DNA from: Amaricoccus macauensis
GTDB lineage: Bacteria; Pseudomonadota; Alphaproteobacteria; Rhodobacterales; Rhodobacteraceae
Assembly (NCBI RefSeq): GCF_014201905.1
Contig: NZ_JACHFM010000001.1
Span: forward strand, 496,001 to 560,000
Length of the DNA stretch: 64,000 bases
Direction: 5' to 3'
Shown here: in pieces, positions 32,934 to 41,002 of the stretch
How the letters are laid out: each line of letters starts with the position of its first letter
How positions within the stretch are numbered: the first letter of the stretch is position 1
Notes under the pieces: model-generated
Told to the model about the DNA's origin: nothing
Databases searched by the model: none
What the model saw: only the letters and a program-made list of their open reading frames with translations
Translations under genes and position numbers: made by a program

Positions 32934-34322
32934 CTAGACAAGGTCTGGCAGCGGGCCGGTGTAGTCGGCGAGCGTCACCTGCAGGCGATCGATGTAGTCG
33001 TCATCGTATTCCGTGAGAGGCGCCAGTCGCAGGGTGATGATGGTGTCGTTCCCGACGACCTCATAGCCGATTTCGCTGTACTCGAGGATCGTCGTCCGCC
33101 CGACAAAGGTCAGCGGCCCGTGCGCGGGATCGACGTCGAGCTCGATCTTCTCCCCGCGCTCGAAATCCATGATCGTGACACTCGGATGCAGATAGGTGAA
33201 ATCGTAGACGCCGAACACCTGCGTGAAAACGCGGTCGGCAATCACGTAGGTGTCGCTGCCTTCGCCGCCGGAGACGTCGGCCATGCCCCAGCCGGTGTGG
33301 ATCGTGTCATTCCCCTCGCCCCCACTCAGGGCATCAGTGCTGACCGCCGTATAACCGCCGTAGTCTTCGGGAGCGATGTAGATCGAGCCGTTGCCGTGGA
33401 TCTCGTCGTCGCCAGCCCCGCCATTCAGCGTTTCCTCGCCCGCCTCGCCCCCGATGATCGTGTCATTGCCAGCCCCGGCAAAGACCACATTGTCGCCATC
33501 GTGCACCGAGATCAGGTTGTCGGCGGTGCTGCCGTTCACCGCGTCATCGCCGTCCCCGGTTTCGACATTCTCGATGCTGACGACCCTCTCCCGCTCGGCG
33601 TCCGCCACGACGAGCGTGCCGAGCGCCATGTTCAGCTTGACGCCGGGCGTGACCCACACCCGGTTCCAGTGTTCGAGATAAGTCGGAACGGTGACGACGA
33701 GCGTGTCGCTGCCCGCCCCACCATCGATGAAGTCGACGCCGTCGGAGATGAGGATGGCGTCATCTCCGTCCACTTCCTCCACCATCACCGTGGAGAAGAA
33801 GATGTCATCGTGGAGATCGCCGCGCATCGTGTCGTTGCCGAAGCCGCCCGCCAGGCTGTCCGGGCCGTTGCCACCGTCGAGGCTGTCGTTGCCGGCACCG
33901 CCGATCAGCGTGTCGGACCCGTAGTTGCCCGAGAGCGCGTCATTGCCGTTGTTGCCCCGGAATGTGTTCGCGGCACCGTCGCCGATGAACGTGTCGCCAG
34001 CGGACCCGCCTTCGATCCCCTCGATACTGACGATCGTTTCCGAGCGCCACCTCTGGCCGGGGAAGCTGACAACTCCGGTCCTCAGGTCCGCGCGGACCGG
34101 TGAGGTGTTGCTGGAATAGACTATGAGATCAAGGCCGCCGCCGCCGTCGAGCAGGTCTGTTCCGTCGCCGCCGTCGAGCGTGTCGGCGCCATTGCCGCCG
34201 AAAAGCCGGTCATTGCCACCCACGCCGACGAGGCTGTCGTCCCCCCAGAAGCCGTGGATCGCGTCCGAGGTCGCGGTCCCGCGCAGTTCATCAACGCCGT
34301 TCGTGCCGAATATCGTGGCCAC
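32934..34322 (-). CDS. RTX calcium-binding repeat protein
   Basis: A 462-residue acidic protein built of hemolysin-type nonapeptide repeats (GGxGxDxLx), for example GGNDRLFGGNGADTLDGGDG near residues 35-55, with further blocks around 125-160 and 290-320. It has no N-terminal Sec signal, consistent with C-terminal type I secretion, and ends in a hydrophobic DYTGPLPDLV. No catalytic domain is recognisable, so it may be a calcium-binding surface or biofilm protein. No T1SS ABC/HlyD pair is adjacent. Its stop lies 22 bp from the tRNA-Cys end, just outside the element. Confidence 0.85.
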   Translation of the reverse strand: MATIFGTNGVDELRGTATSDAIHGFWGDDSLVGVGGNDRLFGGNGADTLDGGDGTDLLDGGGGLDLIVYSSNTSPVRADLRTGVVSFPGQRWRSETIVSIEGIEGGSAGDTFIGDGAANTFRGNNGNDALSGNYGSDTLIGGAGNDSLDGGNGPDSLAGGFGNDTMRGDLHDDIFFSTVMVEEVDGDDAILISDGVDFIDGGAGSDTLVVTVPTYLEHWNRVWVTPGVKLNMALGTLVVADAERERVVSIENVETGDGDDAVNGSTADNLISVHDGDNVVFAGAGNDTIIGGEAGEETLNGGAGDDEIHGNGSIYIAPEDYGGYTAVSTDALSGGEGNDTIHTGWGMADVSGGEGSDTYVIADRVFTQVFGVYDFTYLHPSVTIMDFERGEKIELDVDPAHGPLTFVGRTTILEYSEIGYEVVGNDTIITLRLAPLTEYDDDYIDRLQVTLADYTGPLPDLV

Positions 34323-34449
34323 GCCTCACCCCCCGATGTTCTGGAATTACGCAAGATCGATCGATGGCTGGTGCTGGGTCGGCGGACAATGATTCTGATC
34401 AATTCTGATCGGGCCGGCCGGGGGGCCGCGCCCCGGCCGCCTCGCGCCG

Positions 34450-35304
34450 TCAGGCGCCGCCCTTCACGAATGCCTCGAACGCCGCGGCGTAGTCCGCATC
34501 CCAGCGCGAAAGCGCGGGGCGGTTCTCGACGACGTCGCCCGCGGCCCAGAGGATGCGTCGTTCGTCGAGGGCGCGGGACACGTCGTTGTCCGGGCAGAGG
34601 ATGTAGAAATCGCCCGCCGCGAGCCGCTCCAGCAGGAAGTCCACCGTCTGCTCAGGCGTCCATGCAGCGGTCGGCTTCTCGCTGCGACCGTTCCGGGTCA
34701 GCTCGGTGAAGACGAAGCCCGGGATCAGCAGATGCGCGGTCAGCTTCGCGCCGGGGGCATTTCGGAGCTGGTGTGCGAGGGCTTCGGTGAAGACCTTCAC
34801 GCCCGCCTTCGAGACATTGTAGGCCGGGTTGCCGGGCGGCGTGGTGATGCCCTGCTTCGAGCCCGTGTTGATGACGACGCCGGCCCGGCCCCGCTCCAGC
34901 ATCGCCGGGACGAACGCCCGCACGCCGTGGATCACCCCCCAGAGGTTCACGCCGAGAAGCTTCGCCCAGGTCTCCGCCGGACCGAAGACGTCGGTATCGG
35001 GCTGGATGCCGGCGTTGTTCATCAGGAGATCGACCCCGCCGAACGCGGCCGTCACTGCCGCCGCAAACGCTTCGACCTCGGCCTCGCGGCTGACGTCCGT
35101 CGCGACCGCGAGCACGTCCCCTGCCCCGCCCGGTGCGACCTCGGCGAGCCGCGCGGCGGCCTTGGCGAGCCGGTCGCCAGCGAGGTCGGCGATCGCGACC
35201 TTCATGCCCGCGGCGGCAAAACGTTCGGCGGCGGCGAGGCCGATGCCGGCGCCCCCGCCGGTGATGACCGCGACGTTGCCGGCTGCGATGGCGGGATGGG
35301 ACAT
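34450..35304 (-). CDS. SDR-family NAD(P)-dependent oxidoreductase
   Basis: A 284-residue classical short-chain dehydrogenase. The cofactor motif is TGGGAGIG near residues 15-22, NNAG occurs near 92-95, the catalytic serine lies in INTGSKQG, and the Y-x-x-x-K pair is in AYNVSKAG. It oxidises or reduces an alcohol/ketone in the cytoplasm; the substrate is unknown. GAGGAG just upstream supports ATG 35304; the longer frame to 35514 is not needed. Confidence 0.88.
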   Translation of the reverse strand: MSHPAIAAGNVAVITGGGAGIGLAAAERFAAAGMKVAIADLAGDRLAKAAARLAEVAPGGAGDVLAVATDVSREAEVEAFAAAVTAAFGGVDLLMNNAGIQPDTDVFGPAETWAKLLGVNLWGVIHGVRAFVPAMLERGRAGVVINTGSKQGITTPPGNPAYNVSKAGVKVFTEALAHQLRNAPGAKLTAHLLIPGFVFTELTRNGRSEKPTAAWTPEQTVDFLLERLAAGDFYILCPDNDVSRALDERRILWAAGDVVENRPALSRWDADYAAAFEAFVKGGA

Positions 35305-35395
35305 CTCACTGTCTCCTCGTGAATGGCTGCGTGAATGCCTGTCCGCCGCAGAATGGCGCTCCGCCGCAGATAGTCCACCGCCGCGATGAGAATCC

Positions 35396-35701
35396 CTAGC
35401 GTCGCCGCCACGCGCGCCGGCCCCCCGCCGTCGGCGCGTGAAAGTCCGGCGGTCGCGTTGCCACCCACTCGATGAACCGGGCAAGTCGCGGATGCGCCCG
35501 CAGGGCCGCGACATCGGTCCATGCCCGCGCCAGCTCGGCCTCGCTCAGCGCCGCATGGATCGCGTTGTGGCAGATCTGATGCAAGAGCACGGTCTCGCCC
35601 CGCGCCCCGCCCTTCAGGCGCGGCACAAGATGGTGCCGGCTCTGGGGAGCCCCGGGCGGGATCGGCCGGCCGCAGAGCGGACAGAGGGGCGGATCGGTCA
35701 T
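35396..35701 (-). CDS. Small HNH endonuclease-like protein
   Basis: A 101-residue HNH protein: a CPLC zinc pair at residues 7-10, RHHLVPRLKGG at 22-32, then HQICHNAIHA at 41-50. It belongs to a group often annotated as restriction-endonuclease-like HNH proteins and found alone in Rhodobacterales chromosomes. It is divergent from the flavoprotein gene at 35776 and lies 91 bp from the SDR gene start. No methylase or phage gene is adjacent, so its role is open. Confidence 0.75.
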   Translation of the reverse strand: MTDPPLCPLCGRPIPPGAPQSRHHLVPRLKGGARGETVLLHQICHNAIHAALSEAELARAWTDVAALRAHPRLARFIEWVATRPPDFHAPTAGGRRAWRRR

Positions 35702-35775
35702 GGGGCCAGACTGCCGCGACCGGCGCCGCGCGCCAAGGCTTGCGGGCGGACGCGGCTCGGGCGATCACCTTCCCG

Positions 35776-36984
35776 ATGGACGAGACGATCGACGCACTCA
35801 TCGTGGGCGCCGGGCCCGCGGGCCTGATGGCGGCGGAAACGCTCGCCAGCGCCGGCCTGCGCGTCATCGTCGCCGAGGCGAAGCCCAGCGCGGCCAGGAA
35901 GCTCCTGATGGCGGGCAAGTCCGGCCTGAACCTCACCTTCGACGCGGAGCCAGAGGCATTCCTCGGCGCCTATGGCGAGGGGCGCGACCGGCTCGCCCCG
36001 ATCCTTGCGGGCTTTGGCCCCGCGGAGGTCCGCGCATGGGCGGAAGGGCTCGGCATCCCGCTTTTCACCGGTAGTTCCGGCCGGGTGTTTCCGGTGGCGA
36101 TGAAGGCCTCGCCGCTCTTGCGCGCGTGGCTCCGGCGGCTCGACGGGCTCGGCGTCCGGCTTCGCACCGGTTGGCGATGGACCGGCTGGGACGGCGCATC
36201 GGCGGTCTTCGACACGTCCGCCGGCCAACGTCGGGTTCAGGCGCGGGTGAGCGTGCTGGCACTCGGTGGCGCCTCCTGGAGCCGGCTCGGAGCGGACGGC
36301 GCATGGGGCCGGGTCCTCACCGAAGACGGCACGCCGGTCACCGCGTTCCGGCCCTCGAACGTCGGCTTCCGCGTCGACTGGTCCGCCGCCATGGCGCGGC
36401 ACTTCGGCGCCCCGGTGAAGCCGGTGCGGCTCACCGCGGGGGGGCGCAGCGTAACGGCGGAATTCGTCGTCTCGGCCCGGGGCGTCGAGGGCGGCGGCAT
36501 CTACGCCCTCGGCCCGGAGCTCAGGGACGGCGCGCCGCTCGTCGTGGACCTCGCCCCCGGGTCGGGCGCGGAAGCCCTTGCCGCGCGTCTGGCACAGGCA
36601 CGCAAGGGCGACAGCCTCGCGAGCCGCCTGCGCAAGGCCGGGCTTTCGCCGGTCAAGATCGCTCTCCTGCGCGAATTCGCCTCCGACGCGCTGGCCGACC
36701 CGGCCGCGACCGCACGCACCACCAAGGGGCTGACGCTGCCGCTTCTCGGTCCGCGCCCGATCGACGAGGCGATCTCGGTGGCGGGGGGCGTCGCCTGGGA
36801 CGGGCTCGGCGCCGGCCTGATGCTTGCCGCCCGGCCGGGAGTCTTTGCCGCCGGCGAAATGCTCGACTGGGACGCCCCGACCGGCGGTTATCTCCTCACC
36901 GCCTGCCTGGCCACCGGCCGGCATGCCGGGCTTGCGGCGGCGAGCTGGATCGGCACGTCCAACGGAATGGCCCCGGCTCCCTAG
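35776..36984 (+). CDS. FAD-dependent oxidoreductase (HI0933/TIGR03862 type)
   Basis: A 402-residue flavoprotein with the N-terminal dinucleotide motif VGAGPAGLMAAE (residues 9-20), a basic KPSAARKLLMAGKSGLNLT loop, and the C-terminal GVFAAGEMLDWDAPTGGYLL motif of the BaiN/YhiN-like family. The family reduces unknown substrates; the TIGR03862 subgroup is uncharacterised. ATG 35776 starts directly before the first strand. It is complete. Confidence 0.87.
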   Translation: MDETIDALIVGAGPAGLMAAETLASAGLRVIVAEAKPSAARKLLMAGKSGLNLTFDAEPEAFLGAYGEGRDRLAPILAGFGPAEVRAWAEGLGIPLFTGSSGRVFPVAMKASPLLRAWLRRLDGLGVRLRTGWRWTGWDGASAVFDTSAGQRRVQARVSVLALGGASWSRLGADGAWGRVLTEDGTPVTAFRPSNVGFRVDWSAAMARHFGAPVKPVRLTAGGRSVTAEFVVSARGVEGGGIYALGPELRDGAPLVVDLAPGSGAEALAARLAQARKGDSLASRLRKAGLSPVKIALLREFASDALADPAATARTTKGLTLPLLGPRPIDEAISVAGGVAWDGLGAGLMLAARPGVFAAGEMLDWDAPTGGYLLTACLATGRHAGLAAASWIGTSNGMAPAP

Positions 36985-37128
36985 ACCGGCGGCGCGCGGA
37001 GGCGAGCACGGCGCCGCGATCCGATCCCAAGACCGCGTGATCGCCGGATGCCAGCACCCCACGCTCGCCCCAGATCATCCGCTACCGGTGAGCACACCGG
37101 CCGTCCGGCTCCCGCCGGACAGGGCTTC

Positions 37129-37452
37129 ATGACAAGGATCAGACAGATGCTCATGACCCGCCTCCTGCCCGCCCTCGCCGTGATCGCGGCCGTCGGCGGT
37201 GGCTCCGTCCTCGTTGCGAACGCGACGACCGTCACGCCGATGCCGGCGCCGGTTGTCGTTCAGATCGCTCCCGCTCCCACACTGACCAACGCCGAACGTG
37301 CCCAGCTGGCACAGGAAGCCGGCATCTCGCCGAAGCACGCCGAGGGACTGACGCTCGGACAGCTCGCCTGGCTGAAGGCGCGGCGCGACAGTGACGACGG
37401 CTCCTGGTTCGCCGCACCGACGCACATCAACCCGGCCGAGGTTCACTCGTGA
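37129..37452 (+). CDS. Small secreted or membrane-anchored hypothetical protein
   Basis: A 107-residue protein with an N-terminal signal sequence (RLLPALAVIAAVGGGSVLVANA). A Pro/Val-rich linker is followed by a compact alpha-helical region (TNAERAQLAQEAGISPKHAEGLTLGQLAWLKARRD). I do not recognise a family; the domain after the linker looks like a small helical module. ATG 37129 is used, with ATG 37147 as an alternative. A terminator follows 8 bp after the stop. Confidence 0.65.
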   Translation: MTRIRQMLMTRLLPALAVIAAVGGGSVLVANATTVTPMPAPVVVQIAPAPTLTNAERAQLAQEAGISPKHAEGLTLGQLAWLKARRDSDDGSWFAAPTHINPAEVHS

Positions 37453-37459
37453 CCCGCCC

Positions 37460-37484
37460 GGGGCTCCGGCGCGACCGGAGCCCC
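37460..37484. terminator. Bidirectional terminator between convergent genes
   Basis: A perfect 10-bp stem (GGGGCTCCGG 37460-37469 with CCGGAGCCCC 37475-37484) closes a 5-nt loop between the small secreted protein and the phaC stop codon. There is no T-tract, but its position fits transcription ending on both strands. Confidence 0.6.
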
Positions 37485-37495
37485 GATGCCATGGT

Positions 37496-39307
37496 TCACT
37501 CCCGGTCGAACCGGACCCGCACGTAGGAGCCCGGCGCGTCCTCAACGACTCCGAGAACCGCGCCCGGCTCCCGTGCCGGGATCCTGCGGCCCGACCGGGC
37601 CTTGAGCCAGGCATCCCAGTCCACCCACCAGCTCCCCGGCGTCTCGGTCGCGCCCTTCATCCAGTCTTCGAGCGTGGGGTTCGACATGTCGTCGTTGGTC
37701 CAGAACTGATATTTCTGCAGCGCGGGCGGGTTCACCACGCCGGCGATGTGCCCCGAGCCCGAGAGCACGAAGCGGACCTTCGCCTTCTTCATCTCCTTCG
37801 CGCCGCGATAGACCGAGGCCGCCGGCGCGATGTGATCCTCGCGCGTCGCCACATGATAGACCGGCCCGCGGATGTCAGCGAGCGTGACCGGCTCGCCGCG
37901 TACGGTCAGCTCGCCCTTGGCAAAGGCATTCCGGATGTAGAACTCGTTGAGATAGAAGCGATGCACCCGCGCCGGCATCGCGGTGGAGTCGGCGTTCCAG
38001 TACAGCAGATCGAACGGGAACGGATCCTTCCCGAGCATGTAGTTCGAGACCATGTAGCCCCAGATCAGGTCGTTCGCCCGCAGCATGTTGAAGGCATCCG
38101 CCATCTTGCCGGCCGGCATGAAGCCCTTCTCCATCTCCTCGCCGACCACTTCGAGGATGTGCTCGTCCACGAAGATCTGCAGCTCGCCCGCGTCCTCGAA
38201 ATCATGCTGCGCGGTGAAGAAGGTCGAGCTTGCCACCCGCTTGTCGCCGGTCTTGCCCATCCACGCGAGAAGCGTCCCCGCGAGGGTGCCGCCGATGCAG
38301 TAGGAGACGAGGTTCAGGCTCTTCTGACCGGTCTCCTCCAGCACCTTGTCGATCGCGGTGCCTGCGCCCTCGAAGATGTAGTCCTCCCACGTCAGCTGGC
38401 CGTGGCGCTCGTCGGGGTTCACCCACGACACCATGAAGACGGTGTAGCCCTGTTCGGTCAGCCATTTCACCATGCTCTTCTTCGGATTGAGATCGAGCAC
38501 GTAGTACTTGTTAATCCACGGCGGCAGGATCAGCAGCGGCTTCGTGTAGACCGTCTCGGTCACCGGCGCGTACTGGATGAGCTGGAAGATGTTGTTCTGC
38601 CAGATTACCTTGCCGGGGGAGACCGCCGTGTTGCGGCCAACCTCGAAGGCGTCCATGTCGGTCTGGCGGATCAGGAGCTTGCCCTTGCCGCGATCGAGGT
38701 CGGCCAGCATCATCTTGAGGCCGCGCACGAGGTTCTCGCCCTTCTCGTTCGCCGTCGCCTCGAGCACCTCGGGGTTCAGCGCGAAGAAGTTGGCCGGGTT
38801 CATCGCCTCGACGAACTGCCGGGTGTAGAACGCCGCCTTGCGCCGCTCCTTCGGGTCCATCTCGCCGACGCTGCCGACCGTGTCCTGAATCCAGCCCGAG
38901 GTCAGCAGGTACGACTGCTTCAGGTAGTCGAAGAGGGCGTTCTCGGACCATTCCTTGTGGGCGAAGCGCCGGTCGGGTTTCAGCATGTGCGGCAGGTCGG
39001 GGGTGTCGACGGCGTCCTTGGAGCCCATCCACTTCAGCATGGCGTTCTGCCAGAGCGTCTGCTGTGCCGCCCAGTACTCGATCGTCTTGTCGGCGACCTG
39101 CTGCGGGTTGTCCCACATGGTGCGGTAGAGCTCGGCGAAGGTCGGCCAGGTGTTGAGCGGATCGGCGCGCTTGGGCGCGCCCTCCTGCATCTGGCCGGCG
39201 AGGAAGCGCTGCCAGATCTGGCCCGAGATGTCGAACACCTCGGCCATGTTGTGCGCGATCTCCTTGCCCTGCTCGGAGAGTGTGCCCTGTCCCTTGTCGT
39301 CGCTCAT
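37496..39307 (-). CDS. phaC: Class I poly(3-hydroxyalkanoate) synthase
   Basis: A 603-residue PHA synthase. The lipase-like box with the catalytic cysteine is SYCIGGT (C337), and LNPKKSMVKWL, DRHGQ-type loops and the late HIAGVVNPP (histidine) and FFTAQHDFEDAGEL (aspartate region) match the class I family (about 570-600 residues). It polymerises (R)-3-hydroxybutyryl-CoA at the granule surface. ATG 39307 gives the family length; the open frame to 39817 crosses the divergent lipoprotein gene. No phasin or phaR is adjacent. Confidence 0.93.
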   Translation of the reverse strand: MSDDKGQGTLSEQGKEIAHNMAEVFDISGQIWQRFLAGQMQEGAPKRADPLNTWPTFAELYRTMWDNPQQVADKTIEYWAAQQTLWQNAMLKWMGSKDAVDTPDLPHMLKPDRRFAHKEWSENALFDYLKQSYLLTSGWIQDTVGSVGEMDPKERRKAAFYTRQFVEAMNPANFFALNPEVLEATANEKGENLVRGLKMMLADLDRGKGKLLIRQTDMDAFEVGRNTAVSPGKVIWQNNIFQLIQYAPVTETVYTKPLLILPPWINKYYVLDLNPKKSMVKWLTEQGYTVFMVSWVNPDERHGQLTWEDYIFEGAGTAIDKVLEETGQKSLNLVSYCIGGTLAGTLLAWMGKTGDKRVASSTFFTAQHDFEDAGELQIFVDEHILEVVGEEMEKGFMPAGKMADAFNMLRANDLIWGYMVSNYMLGKDPFPFDLLYWNADSTAMPARVHRFYLNEFYIRNAFAKGELTVRGEPVTLADIRGPVYHVATREDHIAPAASVYRGAKEMKKAKVRFVLSGSGHIAGVVNPPALQKYQFWTNDDMSNPTLEDWMKGATETPGSWWVDWDAWLKARSGRRIPAREPGAVLGVVEDAPGSYVRVRFDRE

Positions 39308-39407
39308 GTGGCCTCCCCAGGTCATCAGTGCCGACGCGCGCGGCTTGTCGGGCGGCGGCGCGGCCGATAGTACAGGGTTCTCCGGCCATTTGAACGTTTG
39401 CACAGCC

Positions 39408-39800
39408 ATGCGCCTCACCTTTCTTGCTGCCGGTCTGGCCATCCTCGCGCTCGGCGGCTGCGAGGTGCCGCGCGGCGCGGTCTCGCCGATCTCGCAGCGG
39501 GCCGCGCAGGCACCGGCGCCGGCGCTGATCGAGACGGCGCGATTCGATGCGGCCCTGGCCAGCGCGGAGCCTGACACCCGGCGCCTTGAGGCGGACCGGG
39601 ATGCGCTCGCGGCGCGCGCGGCGGCGCTGCAGGCGCGGGCTGCCGAGCTCGCGGTGCCGGTGATGCCGACGGACGAGCGGGCGCGCCTCGAAGCGGGCGT
39701 GACGTCGCCACCCGTCGTTTCCGATCCCGATCCCGCGGGCGGGGCGTCCGGGCCGGCGCCCGGCGGGACACCCGCCAGCTCGCCGGGCGGGACGCGGTAA
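39408..39800 (+). CDS. Small lipoprotein
   Basis: A 130-residue protein with a clear lipoprotein signal: RLTFLAAGLAILALGGC, cysteine at 18 as the lipid-attachment site. The middle is an Ala/Arg/Glu-rich helix (EADRDALAARAAALQARAAEL) that could form a coiled coil, and the tail is Pro/Gly-rich and disordered. Function unknown. It is divergent from phaC with 100 bp between starts. Confidence 0.75.
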   Translation: MRLTFLAAGLAILALGGCEVPRGAVSPISQRAAQAPAPALIETARFDAALASAEPDTRRLEADRDALAARAAALQARAAELAVPVMPTDERARLEAGVTSPPVVSDPDPAGGASGPAPGGTPASSPGGTR

Positions 39801-39907
39801 CCCGGGAACGGAACCAACTCTCTTCGCGATGCATTTCCCTGTCAGATCGGGCGTCAGGCCACCGAGCTTGCCCCGATACGACAACCATCGTGGAAGGGAG
39901 CGCGATC

Positions 39908-39982
39908 GTGAACGCCATCATCTACCTTGTCGGTCTCATCGTCATCGTCATGGCGGTCCTGTCGCTCATCGGCCTGCGCTGA
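39908..39982 (+). CDS. 24-residue membrane peptide
   Basis: GTG 39908 with a purine-rich GGAAGGGAG at 39891-39899 opens a 24-residue frame that is almost entirely one transmembrane helix (IIYLVGLIVIVMAVLSLIGL). It ends 11 bp before the membrane-protein gene, whose ribosome binding site overlaps its stop. Short single-helix peptides of this type recur in alphaproteobacteria, but their role is unknown. Confidence 0.6.
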   Translation: MNAIIYLVGLIVIVMAVLSLIGLR

Positions 39983-39993
39983 GGAGCGGATCC

Positions 39994-40836
39994 ATGGCAT
40001 CTGAAGAGCTTTATCGCGCCTCGGTGACCACGCGGACCGTCGAAGGCGGCGCGGCCGGGGTGAGCTATGTCGACTGGGGGGCGATCCTCGCCGGAACGGT
40101 CCTGACGGTGACGTTGTCGCTGGTGCTCATCACCTTCGGGTCGGCGGTGGGTCTGTCGGCGAGTTCGTTCCAGCCGGGAGAGGGTGTGTCGCTCTTCTGG
40201 TTCGCGGTCGCGTCGGGGATCTGGTTCGTCTGGGTGGCGGTCACCAGCTTCGGGGCCGGCGGCTATTTGGCCGGGCGGCTGCGGCGGCGGGTTGGCGGGG
40301 CCAGCGTGGACGAGATCGAGGTTCGCGACGGCGCGCACGGGCTCATGGTCTGGGCGACCGCGGCGCTGGTTGCGGCGGTTCTGGGCGCGAGCGGCATCAC
40401 CGGTGTGATCAGCTCGGCCGGGAAGGCCGCGGGCACGGTGGCGCAGACGGCGGCCGACGCGGTGGGCGGTGATGTGAGCTACATCGGCAGCCGGCTGATG
40501 CAGGGCGATGGCGATCAGGCGACGGCGGTCCTGAAGCGGACGCTGGCCGACGGGCAACTCGGGCCGGAGGATCGCGAGTACCTGGTGAACATGGTCGCGC
40601 AGAAGACCGGCCAGTCGCCCGAGCAGGTGCAAGCGCAGGTCGACCGGGCGGTCGCCGAGGCGCAGGAGCTCTATCAGAAGGCCGTGACGGCCGCGGAGAC
40701 GGCACGCAAGGCGGCGGCGATCGCGGCGTTCGTGGCGGCGGCGACGCTGATGGTGAGTGCTGCGGCAGCCTATCTCGCGGCGATGGCCGGGGGCGACCAC
40801 CGTGACCGCAACCTGCCATTCGGCACGTTCAAATAG
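39994..40836 (+). CDS. Hypothetical membrane protein
   Basis: A 280-residue protein. Four hydrophobic segments are visible: near residues 25-50 (VDWGAILAGTVLTVTLSLVLITFG), 66-92, 112-135 and a C-terminal one near 245-270. The loop from 150 to 240 is charged and helical (LGPEDREYLVNMVAQKTGQSPEQVQAQ). The first part resembles Rhodobacterales/rhizobial DUF-type proteins with a YVDWGAI motif. GAGGAG at 39981-39986 precedes ATG 39994. It is flanked by two tiny membrane peptides, which suggests a small membrane complex or stress response. Confidence 0.7.
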   Translation: MASEELYRASVTTRTVEGGAAGVSYVDWGAILAGTVLTVTLSLVLITFGSAVGLSASSFQPGEGVSLFWFAVASGIWFVWVAVTSFGAGGYLAGRLRRRVGGASVDEIEVRDGAHGLMVWATAALVAAVLGASGITGVISSAGKAAGTVAQTAADAVGGDVSYIGSRLMQGDGDQATAVLKRTLADGQLGPEDREYLVNMVAQKTGQSPEQVQAQVDRAVAEAQELYQKAVTAAETARKAAAIAAFVAAATLMVSAAAAYLAAMAGGDHRDRNLPFGTFK

Positions 40837-40848
40837 GAGGGAAGCATC

Positions 40849-40920
40849 ATGCCCGCCCTGATCGCCTGGCTGCTCGGAGCGCCGCTTCTGGTCGTGATCA
40901 TCATCGCGTTCCTGACCTGA
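40849..40920 (+). CDS. 23-residue membrane peptide
   Basis: ATG 40849 is preceded by a consensus AGGAGG at 40835-40840 and opens a 23-residue frame forming one transmembrane helix (ALIAWLLGAPLLVVIIIAFL). It starts 12 bp after the membrane-protein stop. The near-perfect ribosome binding site makes it very likely to be translated despite its size. Confidence 0.65.
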   Translation: MPALIAWLLGAPLLVVIIIAFLT

Positions 40921-41002
40921 CCTGACCTGACTGGCGCGCACGTTGTGCGGACGGATCAAGACGTTGATTGTCAATGACAATCATGATCTCGTCAGGAGGT
41001 TG

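Noticed and set aside
35396-35701. Part of a restriction-modification system
   Set aside because: The HNH gene has no methyltransferase or specificity gene nearby; neighbours are an SDR and a flavoprotein.
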